Numbered from the stretch's first letter, positions 1 to 10,543 are shown. The stretch: DNA of 24,957 nt from Salinisphaera sp002433465 (GCF_040361435.1 NZ_APNL01000030.1:1-24957), one strand, 5' to 3'. The notes: generated by a model from the sequence alone, not told the origin. Numbers and translations are program-made.

Positions 1-277
1 CGCTGCCCCGCGTGACCATGATCTTGCATACGCCGTAGCCGGCGTCGCCGAACAGGGCCTGGATATCGTCATGGATATCGTTTTCAGCCGGCGTGCCGAG
101 CCCGAGCGCGGCGCAATCATGCTGCAGGCGCCGCCAATGCTCGGACCAGGCCAACGCACGTCCGGCTTCGATTCTCAACGTACGAAAGATGCCGTCGCCA
201 TAGGCCAGGCCGCGATCGCCCACCGGCACCGCAGACATGGCGTGACCGTCGACGCGAACCCGTTCATCCATAGGCAT
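1..277 (-). CDS. pabC: Aminodeoxychorismate lyase, N-terminal part (runs off left edge)
   Basis: PabC is a PLP-dependent fold-type IV enzyme that splits 4-amino-4-deoxychorismate into p-aminobenzoate and pyruvate in folate synthesis. About 90 residues are visible, starting MPMDERVRVDG. The frame then shows the family signature GDRGLAYGDGIFRTLR, as expected near the N-terminus of PabC/branched-chain aminotransferase-like enzymes. The frame stays open to base 1, so the C-terminal two thirds, including the PLP lysine, lie outside the window. Two in-frame ATGs (277 and 271) are possible, and neither has a strong Shine-Dalgarno. The start overlaps the last codons of pabB, which indicates translational coupling. 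The identification rests on the motif and on its position after fabF and pabB, a common place for pabC in gammaproteobacteria. Confidence 0.85.
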   Translation of the reverse strand, partial: MPMDERVRVDGHAMSAVPVGDRGLAYGDGIFRTLRIEAGRALAWSEHWRRLQHDCAALGLGTPAENDIHDDIQALFGDAGYGVCKIMVTRGS

Positions 278-1628
278 GGCCGCTGCCATCGACAAAGCTG
301 CGCAACACGCCGCGTGCCTTGATACGGGTTTCTTCAAGCTCCTTCTCGGCAATCGAATCGGCCACGATGCCGGCGCCGGTACGCAACGTCAGATCCTGGC
401 CCTGCTGGGTGAGCGAACGGATCACGATATTGGTATCCAGCCGACCGCAGCGGCTTAGATAGCCGATACTGCCGGTATAGGCGCCACGCGGCTCGTTTTC
501 GAGTTCGGCGATGATTTCCATGCAGCGCACCTTCGGGCAGCCGGTGATCGTGCCGCCCGGAAATACGGCCTTGAGCGTCGCGCCGGGGCCCACTGCCGGC
601 GCCAGCGTACCGCGAATATTCGACACGATATGGTGGACGTGCGCATAGGATTCGATACACATGAGCTCGTCGACCTCGACCGTGCCGGGCCGGCAGACGC
701 GGCCCAGGTCGTTGCGTTCGAGATCGATGAGCATGACGTGCTCGGCCCGTTCTTTCGGATGCCGGATGAGCTCTTCGGTCATGCCGGCATCGGTGCCGGC
801 ACTACGCATACGGGTACCGGCGATCGGCCGGGTCTGGGCGATACCCCGGTCGACGGATACCAGGCGCTCGGGCGACGAGCATACAAGCGCGGCGTTGCCC
901 CAATGCACAAGCCCGGAAAACGGTGCCGGGTTCGCCGCGCGCAGAGCCGCGTACACGCGCGCCGGCGTAACGTCGTGCTGCAGGCGTCCATGCCAGGCCC
1001 GGGACAGATTGGCCTGGAACACGTCGCCGGCATGAATCAGTTCGCGCGCGCGCTCGACGTTGGCCATATAGATCGAGGGCGGCTGCTCCTGCCATGTTGC
1101 GGGCAGCGCCTGCGCCGAGAGCGCAGACCGCATGCCCTGCGCCAGATCGTCGCGCATGATGTCCAACGCGTCGACGTGGTCGGTCTCGGCTACGAGATAC
1201 AGCGTCTGTTCTAGCCGGTCGTGTACGAACGCGGCGGGACAGCGTACCGCGAGCGCGTCCGGCAGTGCCGCGTCGGCCGTGCGCGCCATAGTCAGGCTCG
1301 GTTCGATACGGCCGGCCATTTCATAGCCCAGATAGAGGAACCAGCCGCCCACGAACGGCAGCCCCGGCACATGGCTGCGGCGCTGTTCGGCCGCGCGCTG
1401 ATCCAGCGCGGCAAAGAAATCGGTGTGCGCGTCTTGCGCGGTGACGGTGAGCGTGTCGCCAGGAAAACCCAGCAGCATATCGAAGCGGCTCTGTGCCGCC
1501 GCGCCGGCGCTGCTTTCCAGAAGAAACGGATAGCGCTCGGGGGCCAACGCCGCCACGCGGGCAAGATCCGGCGTGCTGCCTAACGGTATTTCGACGATAT
1601 GCACATCGCCGGAAATTGACTCGCGCAC
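264..1628 (-). CDS. pabB: Aminodeoxychorismate synthase component I (PabB)
   Basis: This 454-residue chorismate-binding enzyme would convert chorismate plus ammonia (supplied by a PabA glutaminase) to 4-amino-4-deoxychorismate. Family landmarks are in order: GGWFLYLGYE near 94-103, GDVFQANLSR at 201-210, LIDLERNDLGRV at 300-311, GGTITGCPK at 358-366 and RTGAGIVADS at 416-425. The short motif around residue 270 reads PIAGT, with alanine where E. coli PabB has the nucleophilic lysine (PIKGT). Alanine is typical of anthranilate synthase TrpE. I keep the PabB call because pabC follows directly with overlapping ends and there are no trp genes nearby. The start is a GTG at 1628 without an obvious Shine-Dalgarno, 28 bases after the fabF stop, so a slightly different start is possible. 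It is probably co-transcribed with fabF. Confidence 0.85.
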   Translation of the reverse strand: MRESISGDVHIVEIPLGSTPDLARVAALAPERYPFLLESSAGAAAQSRFDMLLGFPGDTLTVTAQDAHTDFFAALDQRAAEQRRSHVPGLPFVGGWFLYLGYEMAGRIEPSLTMARTADAALPDALAVRCPAAFVHDRLEQTLYLVAETDHVDALDIMRDDLAQGMRSALSAQALPATWQEQPPSIYMANVERARELIHAGDVFQANLSRAWHGRLQHDVTPARVYAALRAANPAPFSGLVHWGNAALVCSSPERLVSVDRGIAQTRPIAGTRMRSAGTDAGMTEELIRHPKERAEHVMLIDLERNDLGRVCRPGTVEVDELMCIESYAHVHHIVSNIRGTLAPAVGPGATLKAVFPGGTITGCPKVRCMEIIAELENEPRGAYTGSIGYLSRCGRLDTNIVIRSLTQQGQDLTLRTGAGIVADSIAEKELEETRIKARGVLRSFVDGSGHAYG

Positions 1629-1656
1629 AGACGTGGGCGAACGCGGTCCGCGCGCC

Positions 1657-2901
1657 TCAGTCGAGGCGCTTGAAGATCAGCGAGCCGTTGGTGCCGCCAA
1701 AGCCGAAGGAATTCGACAGCGCTGCGTCGATGCGCATCGAACGCGCCTCATGCGGCACGTAATCGAGATTACAACCTTCGGCCGGGTTATCCAGGTTGAT
1801 GGTCGGCGGTGCGACCTGGTCGCGAATCGCCAACAGCGTGAAGATCGCTTCGGCCGAACCCGCTGCACCGAGCATATGGCCGGTCATGGACTTGGTGGAG
1901 CTCACCGCCACGTTTTTTGCCGAATTGCCGAGAACCGCCTCGATCGACTGGCTTTCCGCCACGTCACCCACCGTGGTGGAGGTACCGTGTGCGTTGATGT
2001 ACTGGAGCTCGTCCGGGTTGAGCTCGGCGTCTTTGAGGGCATTGCTCATGCACTGACGTGCGCCCCGGCCACTGGGCTGGGTGATGTGGTAGGCATCGCC
2101 GCTCATGCCGAAGCCGGCGACCTCGCCATAGATGTTCGCACCACGTTTTTTAGCTTGTTCGTACTCTTCGAGCATGAGCACGCCGGCACCGTCGGAAAGC
2201 ACGAACCCGTCTCGATCCGCGTCCCACGGGCGACTGGCCGCCTGCGGGTCGTCGTTACGGCTGGACAGCGCGCGGGCCGCACAAAAACCGGCCAGACCGA
2301 TCGGATTGACCGCCATTTCGCAGCCGCCGGCCAGCATCGCATCGGCATCGCCCGCGGCGATCAGGCGTGCGGCCAGACCGATATTGTGTACGCCCGTTGT
2401 ACAGGCGGACACGGCAGCGATATTCGGCCCGTGCAGGTTCAACTGAATCGATACCTGGCCTGCGGCCATGTTGGCGATACTGCTGGGGATAAAGAACGGC
2501 GACACCTTCTTGGCGCTGTAATCGGCTTCGTGAAAGCCGACACAGGTCTTCAGAATAGTGCCGATGCCGCCGATACCCGACCCCACGGCAACGCCTACGC
2601 GGTCGTTGTATTCATCGTCGAGCTCCAGGCCGCTATCGTTGAACGCCTGTACCGAAGCCGCGACGCCATAGTGCACGAACGGATCGTAGCGCTTGGCCTC
2701 CTTCTTCGACATATAGTCGGCGACATCGAAATCGCGGATAGGGCCGCCGAAACGCGTCGGGTAGTCCGACACATCGAAGCTGTCGATGGTCGAGATACCG
2801 CTGCGACCGTCGAGTATCGCGGCCCAACTCGAGGCGACATCCAGGCCGACCGGGGAAATCAATCCCAGACCGGTGACTACTACGCGACGCTGTCTCAACA
2901 C
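1657..2901 (-). CDS. fabF: 3-oxoacyl-[ACP] synthase II (FabF)
   Basis: FabF is the beta-ketoacyl-ACP synthase II that condenses malonyl-ACP with growing acyl-ACP in the cytoplasm. The 414 residues match the usual length (about 413). The thiolase-fold catalytic triad is visible: Cys167 in VSACTTG, His305 in NAHGTST and His342 in KSMTGHMLGA. The C-terminal glycine-rich segment NSFGFGGTN is present at 397-405. The first codon is GTG at 2901, with a TTG as the next codon. A strong AGGGGG lies only two bases before the GTG and five before the TTG, so translation may start at 2898. It lies 94 bases downstream of acpP, across two hairpins, and 28 bases ahead of pabB. This is the classical acpP-fabF order. 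Confidence 0.97.
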   Translation of the reverse strand: MLRQRRVVVTGLGLISPVGLDVASSWAAILDGRSGISTIDSFDVSDYPTRFGGPIRDFDVADYMSKKEAKRYDPFVHYGVAASVQAFNDSGLELDDEYNDRVGVAVGSGIGGIGTILKTCVGFHEADYSAKKVSPFFIPSSIANMAAGQVSIQLNLHGPNIAAVSACTTGVHNIGLAARLIAAGDADAMLAGGCEMAVNPIGLAGFCAARALSSRNDDPQAASRPWDADRDGFVLSDGAGVLMLEEYEQAKKRGANIYGEVAGFGMSGDAYHITQPSGRGARQCMSNALKDAELNPDELQYINAHGTSTTVGDVAESQSIEAVLGNSAKNVAVSSTKSMTGHMLGAAGSAEAIFTLLAIRDQVAPPTINLDNPAEGCNLDYVPHEARSMRIDAALSNSFGFGGTNGSLIFKRLD

Positions 2902-2921
2902 AGCCCCCTAGTTACTCGTGA

Positions 2922-2980
2922 CGCCGCATCCTGCGGCGGATTCATTCGCTACGACCGGCCGCATACTGACGTACGGTCGT
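2922..2980 (-). other. Two intercistronic hairpins between acpP and fabF
   Basis: The 94-base acpP-fabF spacer holds two perfect inverted repeats. One has 7-bp arms at 2951-2957 and 2974-2980 with a 16-base loop. The other has 7-bp arms at 2922-2928 and 2932-2938 with a 3-base loop. Neither is followed by a long U-run on the minus strand, so they are not clear intrinsic terminators. Because ACP is needed in far larger amounts than FabF, hairpins here could protect the upstream acpP message or reduce read-through. That role is inference. Confidence 0.5.
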
Positions 2981-2995
2981 GCACATTACAGGCGT

Positions 2996-3235
2996 TTAGC
3001 CTTCGGCGTGCGACTTGATGTAGTCGACCGCATCCTTGACGTTAACGATCTTCTCGGCTTCTTCGTCGGGAATATCGATTTCGAACTCTTCCTCGAGGGC
3101 CATGACCAGCTCGACCGTATCCAACGAGTCTGCGCCCAGATCGTCGACGAACGACGCTTCCGACGTGACCTGGTCTTCGCTGACCGAAAGCTGTTCGGCA
3201 ATGATCTTCTGTACTCGTTCTTCAACGCTACTCAT
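2996..3235 (-). CDS. acpP: Acyl carrier protein
   Basis: ACP carries acyl intermediates of fatty-acid synthesis on a 4'-phosphopantetheine arm. The 79-residue, very acidic protein has the canonical attachment site GADSLD, with Ser37 as the modified residue. It also has the helical VELVMALEEEF segment that contacts partner enzymes. A clear AGGAGA Shine-Dalgarno precedes the ATG at 3235. It sits between fabG and fabF. The 129-base gap from fabG leaves room for its own promoter, which is common for this highly expressed gene. Confidence 0.98.
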   Translation of the reverse strand: MSSVEERVQKIIAEQLSVSEDQVTSEASFVDDLGADSLDTVELVMALEEEFEIDIPDEEAEKIVNVKDAVDYIKSHAEG

Positions 3236-3305
3236 CGGATTCTCTCCTGATTGACTATGGTTTACGCGTCTAGCACGCGGTGCATTCGCCCTCGCGAACC
3301 GCGCG

Positions 3306-3328
3306 CCATTCTAGGGAAAAAGGGTAGG
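3306..3328 (-). promoter_or_regulatory. Possible internal promoter before acpP (-10 plus weak -35)
   Basis: On the minus strand a TAGAAT hexamer (3311-3306) lies about 70 bases before the acpP start. A weak -35 candidate, TGGCGA, sits 17 bases further upstream. The -35 matches consensus at only three of six positions, so this is a tentative call. It is supported mainly by the 129-base fabG-acpP spacing and by the known practice of separate acpP transcription in related bacteria. Confidence 0.3.
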
Positions 3329-3364
3329 CCTCGCCAGATTTTCGCAAGACCGGTCGGTGCTTGC

Positions 3365-4120
3365 TTACGCCCCCATGTACAAACCGCCGTTGACGCTGAG
3401 CGTCTCGCCGGTGATATAAGCTGCGGAATCGGACACCAGGAAGGCCACGCTGGCGGCGATATCGTCTACCTGCCCCAGGCGCTGCAACGGAATTTGCGCG
3501 AGCATCGCGTCACGGGTTTTGTCGTCGAGTTCGCGGGTCATGTCCGTTTCGATAAAGCCGGGTGCAATGGCGTTCACGGTAATCTGACGCGAACCGACCT
3601 CGCGCGCAAGCGAGCGGGTAAAACCCAGCAGGCCGGCCTTGGCGGCGCTGTAGTTGGTCTGACCAGCGTTGCCCATCAGACCGACCACCGACGCCACGTT
3701 CACAATCCGACCGCTGCGCGCCTTCATCATGCCCCGCAGAGCGGCCTTGGTGACCCGGAACACGCCCGACAGATCGGCGTCGATCACGCCCTGCCAGTCG
3801 GACTCCTTCATGCGCATCAGCAGCGTATCGCGCGTGATCGCAGCATTGTTGACGACAATGGTCGGCGCGCCGAACGTCTGGCTGACTTCCTTGAGCAGCG
3901 CGGTGACCTCGGTATCGTCGGTCACGTCCAGGCGTCGCCCCGCCCCGGGCGTCGTGGCCGCACCCAACCGCTCGTCGATGCGCTGTGCCCCGTCATCGGT
4001 GGTTGCGGTACCCACGACGACGGCGCCGTCGGCGGCCAGGCGATCGGCAATCGCGGCGCCGATACCGCGGGATGCGCCTGTTACCAGCGCGATCCGGCCA
4101 TCCAGATTGGCGTTGCTCAT
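3365..4120 (-). CDS. fabG: 3-oxoacyl-[ACP] reductase (FabG)
   Basis: FabG is the NADPH-dependent short-chain dehydrogenase that reduces 3-oxoacyl-ACP to 3-hydroxyacyl-ACP. The 251 residues carry the Rossmann motif GASRGIG (15-21), NNAA (91-94), catalytic Ser144 in NVASVVG, and Tyr157/Lys161 in NYSAAKAG. The fold-typical IAPGFIETDM follows at 185-194. One oddity is that the position normally holding the tetrad asparagine (NLSSVF in E. coli FabG) reads DLSGVF, giving Asp116. The neighbourhood fabD-fabG-acpP-fabF supports the FabG role over another SDR. It lies 34 bases downstream of the fabD stop and is probably in the same transcript. Confidence 0.95.
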   Translation of the reverse strand: MSNANLDGRIALVTGASRGIGAAIADRLAADGAVVVGTATTDDGAQRIDERLGAATTPGAGRRLDVTDDTEVTALLKEVSQTFGAPTIVVNNAAITRDTLLMRMKESDWQGVIDADLSGVFRVTKAALRGMMKARSGRIVNVASVVGLMGNAGQTNYSAAKAGLLGFTRSLAREVGSRQITVNAIAPGFIETDMTRELDDKTRDAMLAQIPLQRLGQVDDIAASVAFLVSDSAAYITGETLSVNGGLYMGA

Positions 4121-4154
4121 GTCTCTCCCACTCGCGCTTATGCTGCGCTGACTA

Positions 4155-5108
4155 TTATTCTTCGGTCGTATTCAGCGCTTCGCGCAGGCTGTCGGCATCC
4201 GACAGCGGCAGCGAGGTCGCGCTTTTATCGATACGTTTATTCAGGCCGGTCAACACCTTGCCCGGCCCGCATTCCAGGAACAGCTGACAGTTCGCCGCGC
4301 GCATGGCGCGAATCGTATCGGCCCAGAGCACTGACTGGGCGAGCTGGCGAACCAACGCCTTGCGAATGCCATCCACGTCTTCACGCGGCTGTGCATCGAC
4401 GTTGTGCAGAACCGTAAGCTTCGGTTGCCGCAGCGGTATTTCCAACAGATGCGACTGCAGCCGCTCCGCCGCCGGCTGCATCAGCGCGCAATGGGAGGGC
4501 ACGCTCACGGCAAGCGGCTTGACCAGCTTGGCGCCCTTTTCCTTGGCTAGACGACCAGCCGTTGCGACCGCCTCGGCGTGCCCGGCAATCACGACCTGAA
4601 GCGGCGCATTGAAGTTGGCGGCCGATACCACCAGCGCCTCTTCGGCATGGGCCTGCTCGGCGGCCGAACAGGCCTCGCGCACGGCGTCGTCGTCCAGGCC
4701 AATGATGGCGGCCATGGCGCCCTCGCCCGGGGCCACGGCATTCTGCATTGCCTTGCCCCGCATCTGGGTCAGACGCAGCGCGTCGCCGAAATCCAAGGCG
4801 TCGGCCGCGACCAGGGCCGTGTATTCACCCAGACTATGCCCGGCGAGAAACTCCGGCGTGCGCCCATTGCGCTGCTGCCACACCCGCCAGACCGCCACCC
4901 CGGCGGTCACCAGCGCAGGCTGGGTGAACTCGGTCTGGTCGAGTTTGTCCGCCGGGCCGTTGTGTATGAGATCAGCCATGTCATAGCCGAGCGCATCGCT
5001 GGCTTCGGCATAGGTCTCGGCAACGACAGGGTAGCGTTCGGCCAACGCTGCGAGCATACCGACCGACTGAGCCCCTTGCCCGGGAAAGATCATCCCCAAA
5101 CGCGACAT
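4155..5108 (-). CDS. fabD: Malonyl-CoA:ACP transacylase (FabD)
   Basis: FabD transfers malonyl from CoA to ACP, supplying the elongation unit for fatty acids. From the ATG at 5108 the protein is 317 residues. It opens MSRLGMIFPGQGAQ, the usual FabD N-terminus. Catalytic Ser92 lies in GHSLGEY, Arg117 in LTQMRGKAM, and the active-site histidine is His206 in VSVPSHC. A longer in-frame TTG start at 5126 exists but adds six residues not seen in homologues. No good Shine-Dalgarno precedes either codon. It is the first gene of the minus-strand fab block, with a putative promoter immediately upstream. fabH and plsX, often just upstream of fabD, are absent; a divergent Nudix gene is there instead. Confidence 0.96.
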   Translation of the reverse strand: MSRLGMIFPGQGAQSVGMLAALAERYPVVAETYAEASDALGYDMADLIHNGPADKLDQTEFTQPALVTAGVAVWRVWQQRNGRTPEFLAGHSLGEYTALVAADALDFGDALRLTQMRGKAMQNAVAPGEGAMAAIIGLDDDAVREACSAAEQAHAEEALVVSAANFNAPLQVVIAGHAEAVATAGRLAKEKGAKLVKPLAVSVPSHCALMQPAAERLQSHLLEIPLRQPKLTVLHNVDAQPREDVDGIRKALVRQLAQSVLWADTIRAMRAANCQLFLECGPGKVLTGLNKRIDKSATSLPLSDADSLREALNTTEE

Positions 5109-5137
5109 ATAAAAGGTCGTGATCAAACGATGGCGGC

Positions 5138-5166
5138 ATCATACCCACCCGAAAACGGCTTGGCCA
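5138..5166 (-). promoter_or_regulatory. Putative sigma-70 promoter for the fabD operon
   Basis: On the minus strand TGGCCA (5166-5161, four of six matches to TTGACA) is followed after exactly 17 bases by TATGAT (5143-5138, five of six to TATAAT). Transcription would begin near 5131, giving a leader of about 23 bases before the fabD ATG at 5108. The hexamers lie in the short divergent gap between fabD and the Nudix gene. Confidence 0.45.
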
Positions 5167-5227
5167 CGTGAAAAGCCCGTTTGCTAGAATCCAGCGTTTG
5201 CAAAGCGTCAAGTACGCGGAGGCTGTC

Positions 5228-5671
5228 TTGGTCCACGCCGAACTCACTGTGGCTGCGGTTGTGTGTGTCGATCACCGCTATCTGGTGGTCGAGGAATTCG
5301 CTCATGGGCGGCGTGTGATCAATCAGCCCGCCGGTCACGTCGAGCCCGGCGAAACGCTCCACGAGGCCGTGATTCGCGAAACCTTCGAGGAAACCGCCTG
5401 GCGTTTCACCCCTACCGGACTGGTGGGCATGTACCACTGGCCGCACGCGGACGGCCGCACCACCCTACGGTTCGCCTTCTGCGGCGAGGTGGATGGCCAC
5501 GCGCCCGATCAGGCTCTCGACGAGGGTATTATCTCGGCGCACTGGCTCAGCGTCGAACAGCTGCAGGCCCGCGACGATCTGCGCAGTCCCCTGGTACTCC
5601 AGGCAATTGCCGACTTCAACGACTTCGAACCGCTGGCGCTTGAGCGCGTGCGCCATATCAAGGGTCGCTGA
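5228..5671 (+). CDS. nudJ: NudJ-like Nudix hydrolase (phosphatase)
   Basis: This Nudix-fold pyrophosphohydrolase resembles E. coli NudJ (YmfB), which acts on nucleotide and thiamine-precursor phosphates. The Nudix box is visible as GHVEPGE, seven residues, then RETFEETA; the last consensus glycine is alanine. The fold also includes NQPAGH and the C-terminal LRSPLV motif shared with NudJ. I place the start at TTG 5228, because GGAGG (5218-5222) lies five bases upstream and the protein (147 residues) then begins just before LTVAAVVCV, as in NudJ. An in-frame ATG at 5168 would add 20 residues but has no ribosome-binding site. The stop is one base before the mnmA ATG. The nudJ-mnmA-hflD order is the same as in E. 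coli, which supports the identification. Confidence 0.88.
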   Translation: MVHAELTVAAVVCVDHRYLVVEEFAHGRRVINQPAGHVEPGETLHEAVIRETFEETAWRFTPTGLVGMYHWPHADGRTTLRFAFCGEVDGHAPDQALDEGIISAHWLSVEQLQARDDLRSPLVLQAIADFNDFEPLALERVRHIKGR

Positions 5672-5672
5672 G

Positions 5673-6821
5673 ATGGGCGAAGCATTCTGGCAGCGCCACC
5701 CGCAGGACACGCGCGTGATCGTCGGGCTGTCCGGCGGGGTGGATTCATCCGTTACCGCGCTGCGCCTGGTCGAAGCCGGCTATCAGGTCGAAGGCCTGTT
5801 CATGTTCAACTGGAGCGAGGACGAGGCCGGCCGCTGCCAGGCTGCCGACGACTACGACGACGCGGCGGCGGTATGCGATGTGCTGGATATCCCGCTGCAC
5901 CGGGCCGACTTTTCGCGCGAGTACAAGGCCCGGGTGTTTCGCTACTTTCTTGACAGCTATGCGGCGGGACGCACGCCCAATCCGGATGTGCTGTGCAACC
6001 GTGAAATCAAGTTCGACGCCTTTCTGCACCACGCCGAACGTCTGGGCGCGGATGCGATCGCGACCGGTCACTATGCACGACTGGTCCACGATGGCGCCGG
6101 CACCCGGCTGCTGCGCGGCGCGGACCCGGGCAAGGATCAGTCTTATTTCCTGGCCGCCGTACCGATGGCCGCGCTCGAACGCACCCTGTTTCCGCTGGGC
6201 GAAACCTATAAGACCGACGTACGCGCGATCGCGCGCAAGGCCGGCCTGCCTATTCACGACAAACCCGACAGCACCGGCGTTTGCTTCATTGGTGAGCGCG
6301 ATTTCGAAGGTTTTCTACGTCAGTATCTGTCCGGTCGAGCCGGCCCGGTACGCGTGTCAGGCGGGCCCCTCGATGGTCAGACCATCGGCGAGCACGCCGG
6401 CCTGATCTACTACACCATCGGCCAGCGCCGCGGGCTGGGTCTGGGCGGCGTCCAGGGCGCATCCCAGGCGCCCTGGTACGTCGCCGCCAAGGATCTGAGT
6501 ACGGACACGCTCTGGGTGACCCAGGACCACGATCATCCCGAGCTGGCACAAACGTCTCTGACCACCGCCGTACCGCATTGGCTGATTGATGACCCGCAGT
6601 TGCCGCGCCGCTGTGCGGCTCAGGTACGCTATCGTCAGCGCGCGATCGACTGCCGTATCGAAGCCGGCCCGGGCGGCGGCCTTCACGTACAGTTCGATCG
6701 GCCGCCGCGGGCGATCGCGCCCGGCCAATACGCGGTTTTCTATGCGGGTGACCACTGTCTCGGCAGCGCCGAGATCGTGTCAGCCGGCCATTCCGAACTC
6801 GAGATTCCTGCCAGCGCATGA
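5673..6821 (+). CDS. mnmA: tRNA-specific 2-thiouridylase (MnmA)
   Basis: MnmA transfers sulfur to U34 of tRNAs for Lys, Glu and Gln, using ATP to adenylate the base. The 382 residues show the PP-loop SGGVDSS (20-26). The two catalytic cysteines are Cys108 in NPDVLCNREIKF and Cys204 in STGVCFIGERDF. TGHYAR and KDQSYFL lie between them, and the central IGQRRGLG follows. The ATG at 5673 is one base after the nudJ stop. Its own last codons overlap the hflD start (ATGA at 6818-6821), so the three genes are almost certainly one operon with coupled translation. Length is slightly above the E. coli protein (368). Confidence 0.97.
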   Translation: MGEAFWQRHPQDTRVIVGLSGGVDSSVTALRLVEAGYQVEGLFMFNWSEDEAGRCQAADDYDDAAAVCDVLDIPLHRADFSREYKARVFRYFLDSYAAGRTPNPDVLCNREIKFDAFLHHAERLGADAIATGHYARLVHDGAGTRLLRGADPGKDQSYFLAAVPMAALERTLFPLGETYKTDVRAIARKAGLPIHDKPDSTGVCFIGERDFEGFLRQYLSGRAGPVRVSGGPLDGQTIGEHAGLIYYTIGQRRGLGLGGVQGASQAPWYVAAKDLSTDTLWVTQDHDHPELAQTSLTTAVPHWLIDDPQLPRRCAAQVRYRQRAIDCRIEAGPGGGLHVQFDRPPRAIAPGQYAVFYAGDHCLGSAEIVSAGHSELEIPASA

Positions 6822-7447
6822 GCGATCAATCCACGCACAGTCTTCGCGACCAGGCCCTGTCCCTGGCCGGCGTTGCCCAGTTCGCCCTATATGCGCACGA
6901 ACTCGCCGCAGACGGCCGCGACACGCCTCAGCGCCTGGAGATCGCCAAGCACGCAATCTTCTGCACCGACCCGAATAGCGTGATCGAAGTCTATGGCGAC
7001 CTGCCGAGCGTGGGCGACGGCATCGCCTATCTCAAACGCCAGCTCGCGGGTGAAAAACCGGACCAGAAATCGGCGCTGATCGCGCGCTATATCGGCCAGC
7101 TGCTGCGTCTATCCGGCGCCTTGATCAAGGACGACGCCGCGCTCAAGCGCCTGCGCGGCGCCATCGACCGGGCACGCCTGGCCGAGCCGGCCGAGGTGCC
7201 CGTAATCCTCGATGACGCATACCGCGACAGCATCAGCCCGGCCAAGCCGCGCATCATGCTGCACGGCCACCCGAGCTATCTGCAGAACGAAGCCATCCAG
7301 GCCCGGGCACGTACCCAGCTGATGGCCGCGGTGCGCTGCGCGATCATGTGGCGCCAATGCGGCGGCGGTTTCATTTCCCTGTTTTTCCGGCGCAAGGCGC
7401 TGCTTAAATCGCTGGAAAACATCGGCCCGCGGGCACCGGTGCGCTAG
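6818..7447 (+). CDS. hflD: HflD family protein (high-frequency lysogenization regulator homologue)
   Basis: The 209-residue, mostly helical protein matches HflD (YcfC), a membrane-associated protein that in E. coli binds phage lambda CII and affects lysogenization. Its general cellular role is poorly defined. Family features seen are the N-terminal ALSLAGVAQFALYAHELA, the central YLKRQL and RYIGQLLRLSGAL, and the C-terminal RTQLMAAVRCAIMWRQCGG. The length is near the family norm (about 210). The start overlaps the mnmA stop by four bases, the arrangement seen in enterobacteria. No purB follows here; acnA does instead. Confidence 0.93.
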   Translation: MSDQSTHSLRDQALSLAGVAQFALYAHELAADGRDTPQRLEIAKHAIFCTDPNSVIEVYGDLPSVGDGIAYLKRQLAGEKPDQKSALIARYIGQLLRLSGALIKDDAALKRLRGAIDRARLAEPAEVPVILDDAYRDSISPAKPRIMLHGHPSYLQNEAIQARARTQLMAAVRCAIMWRQCGGGFISLFFRRKALLKSLENIGPRAPVR

Positions 7448-7598
7448 GCCGCCCGCCAGCCACCCACGTCCCCACGGCCTGCCGCGGCGCTTTGGCATGC
7501 AGCCGGGGCCATGAAAAAGCTATACTACGGCACGCTTTTAAGTGTCCGGACCCAAACCGGACCGAAGAACCACCGAGTGTCTTTGGAGAACCAAACCT

Positions 7599-10346
<2,748 letters not shown>

Positions 10347-10376
10347 GCACTGCCGACAATCGACCTTCGCGGTTGT

Positions 10377-10408
10377 AAAAAAGCCCCGCTTCGGCGGGGC
10401 TTTTTTTT
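10377..10408 (+). terminator. Rho-independent terminator after acnA
   Basis: A perfect 7-bp GC stem, GCCCCGC (10383-10389) with GCGGGGC (10394-10400), closes a TTCG tetraloop. It is followed by eight T residues (10401-10408) and preceded by six A residues. The A-tract could also let it work on the minus strand for the convergent PilZ gene, but that gene ends about 135 bases away. Confidence 0.95.
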
Positions 10409-10543
10409 GCTTGCCATATCGACCGGATCGAGTAAGCGGCAAGCCGACCCAGAGCGGTTATGCCTGGAAGCGCTCCGCGCCGGATTGCGTCGCGTCCACG
10501 ACAACGACCGGATCGAAACCGACCCGGTGTCGCCGCTGGCCGA

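Noticed and set aside
1652..1669. Hairpin with 7-bp arms overlapping the fabF stop codon
   Set aside because: No T-run follows, and the fabF-pabB spacing favours co-transcription, so it is not called a terminator.
1573..3018. Open frame of 481 codons on the plus strand opposite fabF and part of pabB
   Set aside because: Lies entirely antisense to genes with intact catalytic motifs; composition is His/Arg/Asp-biased and no domain is visible.
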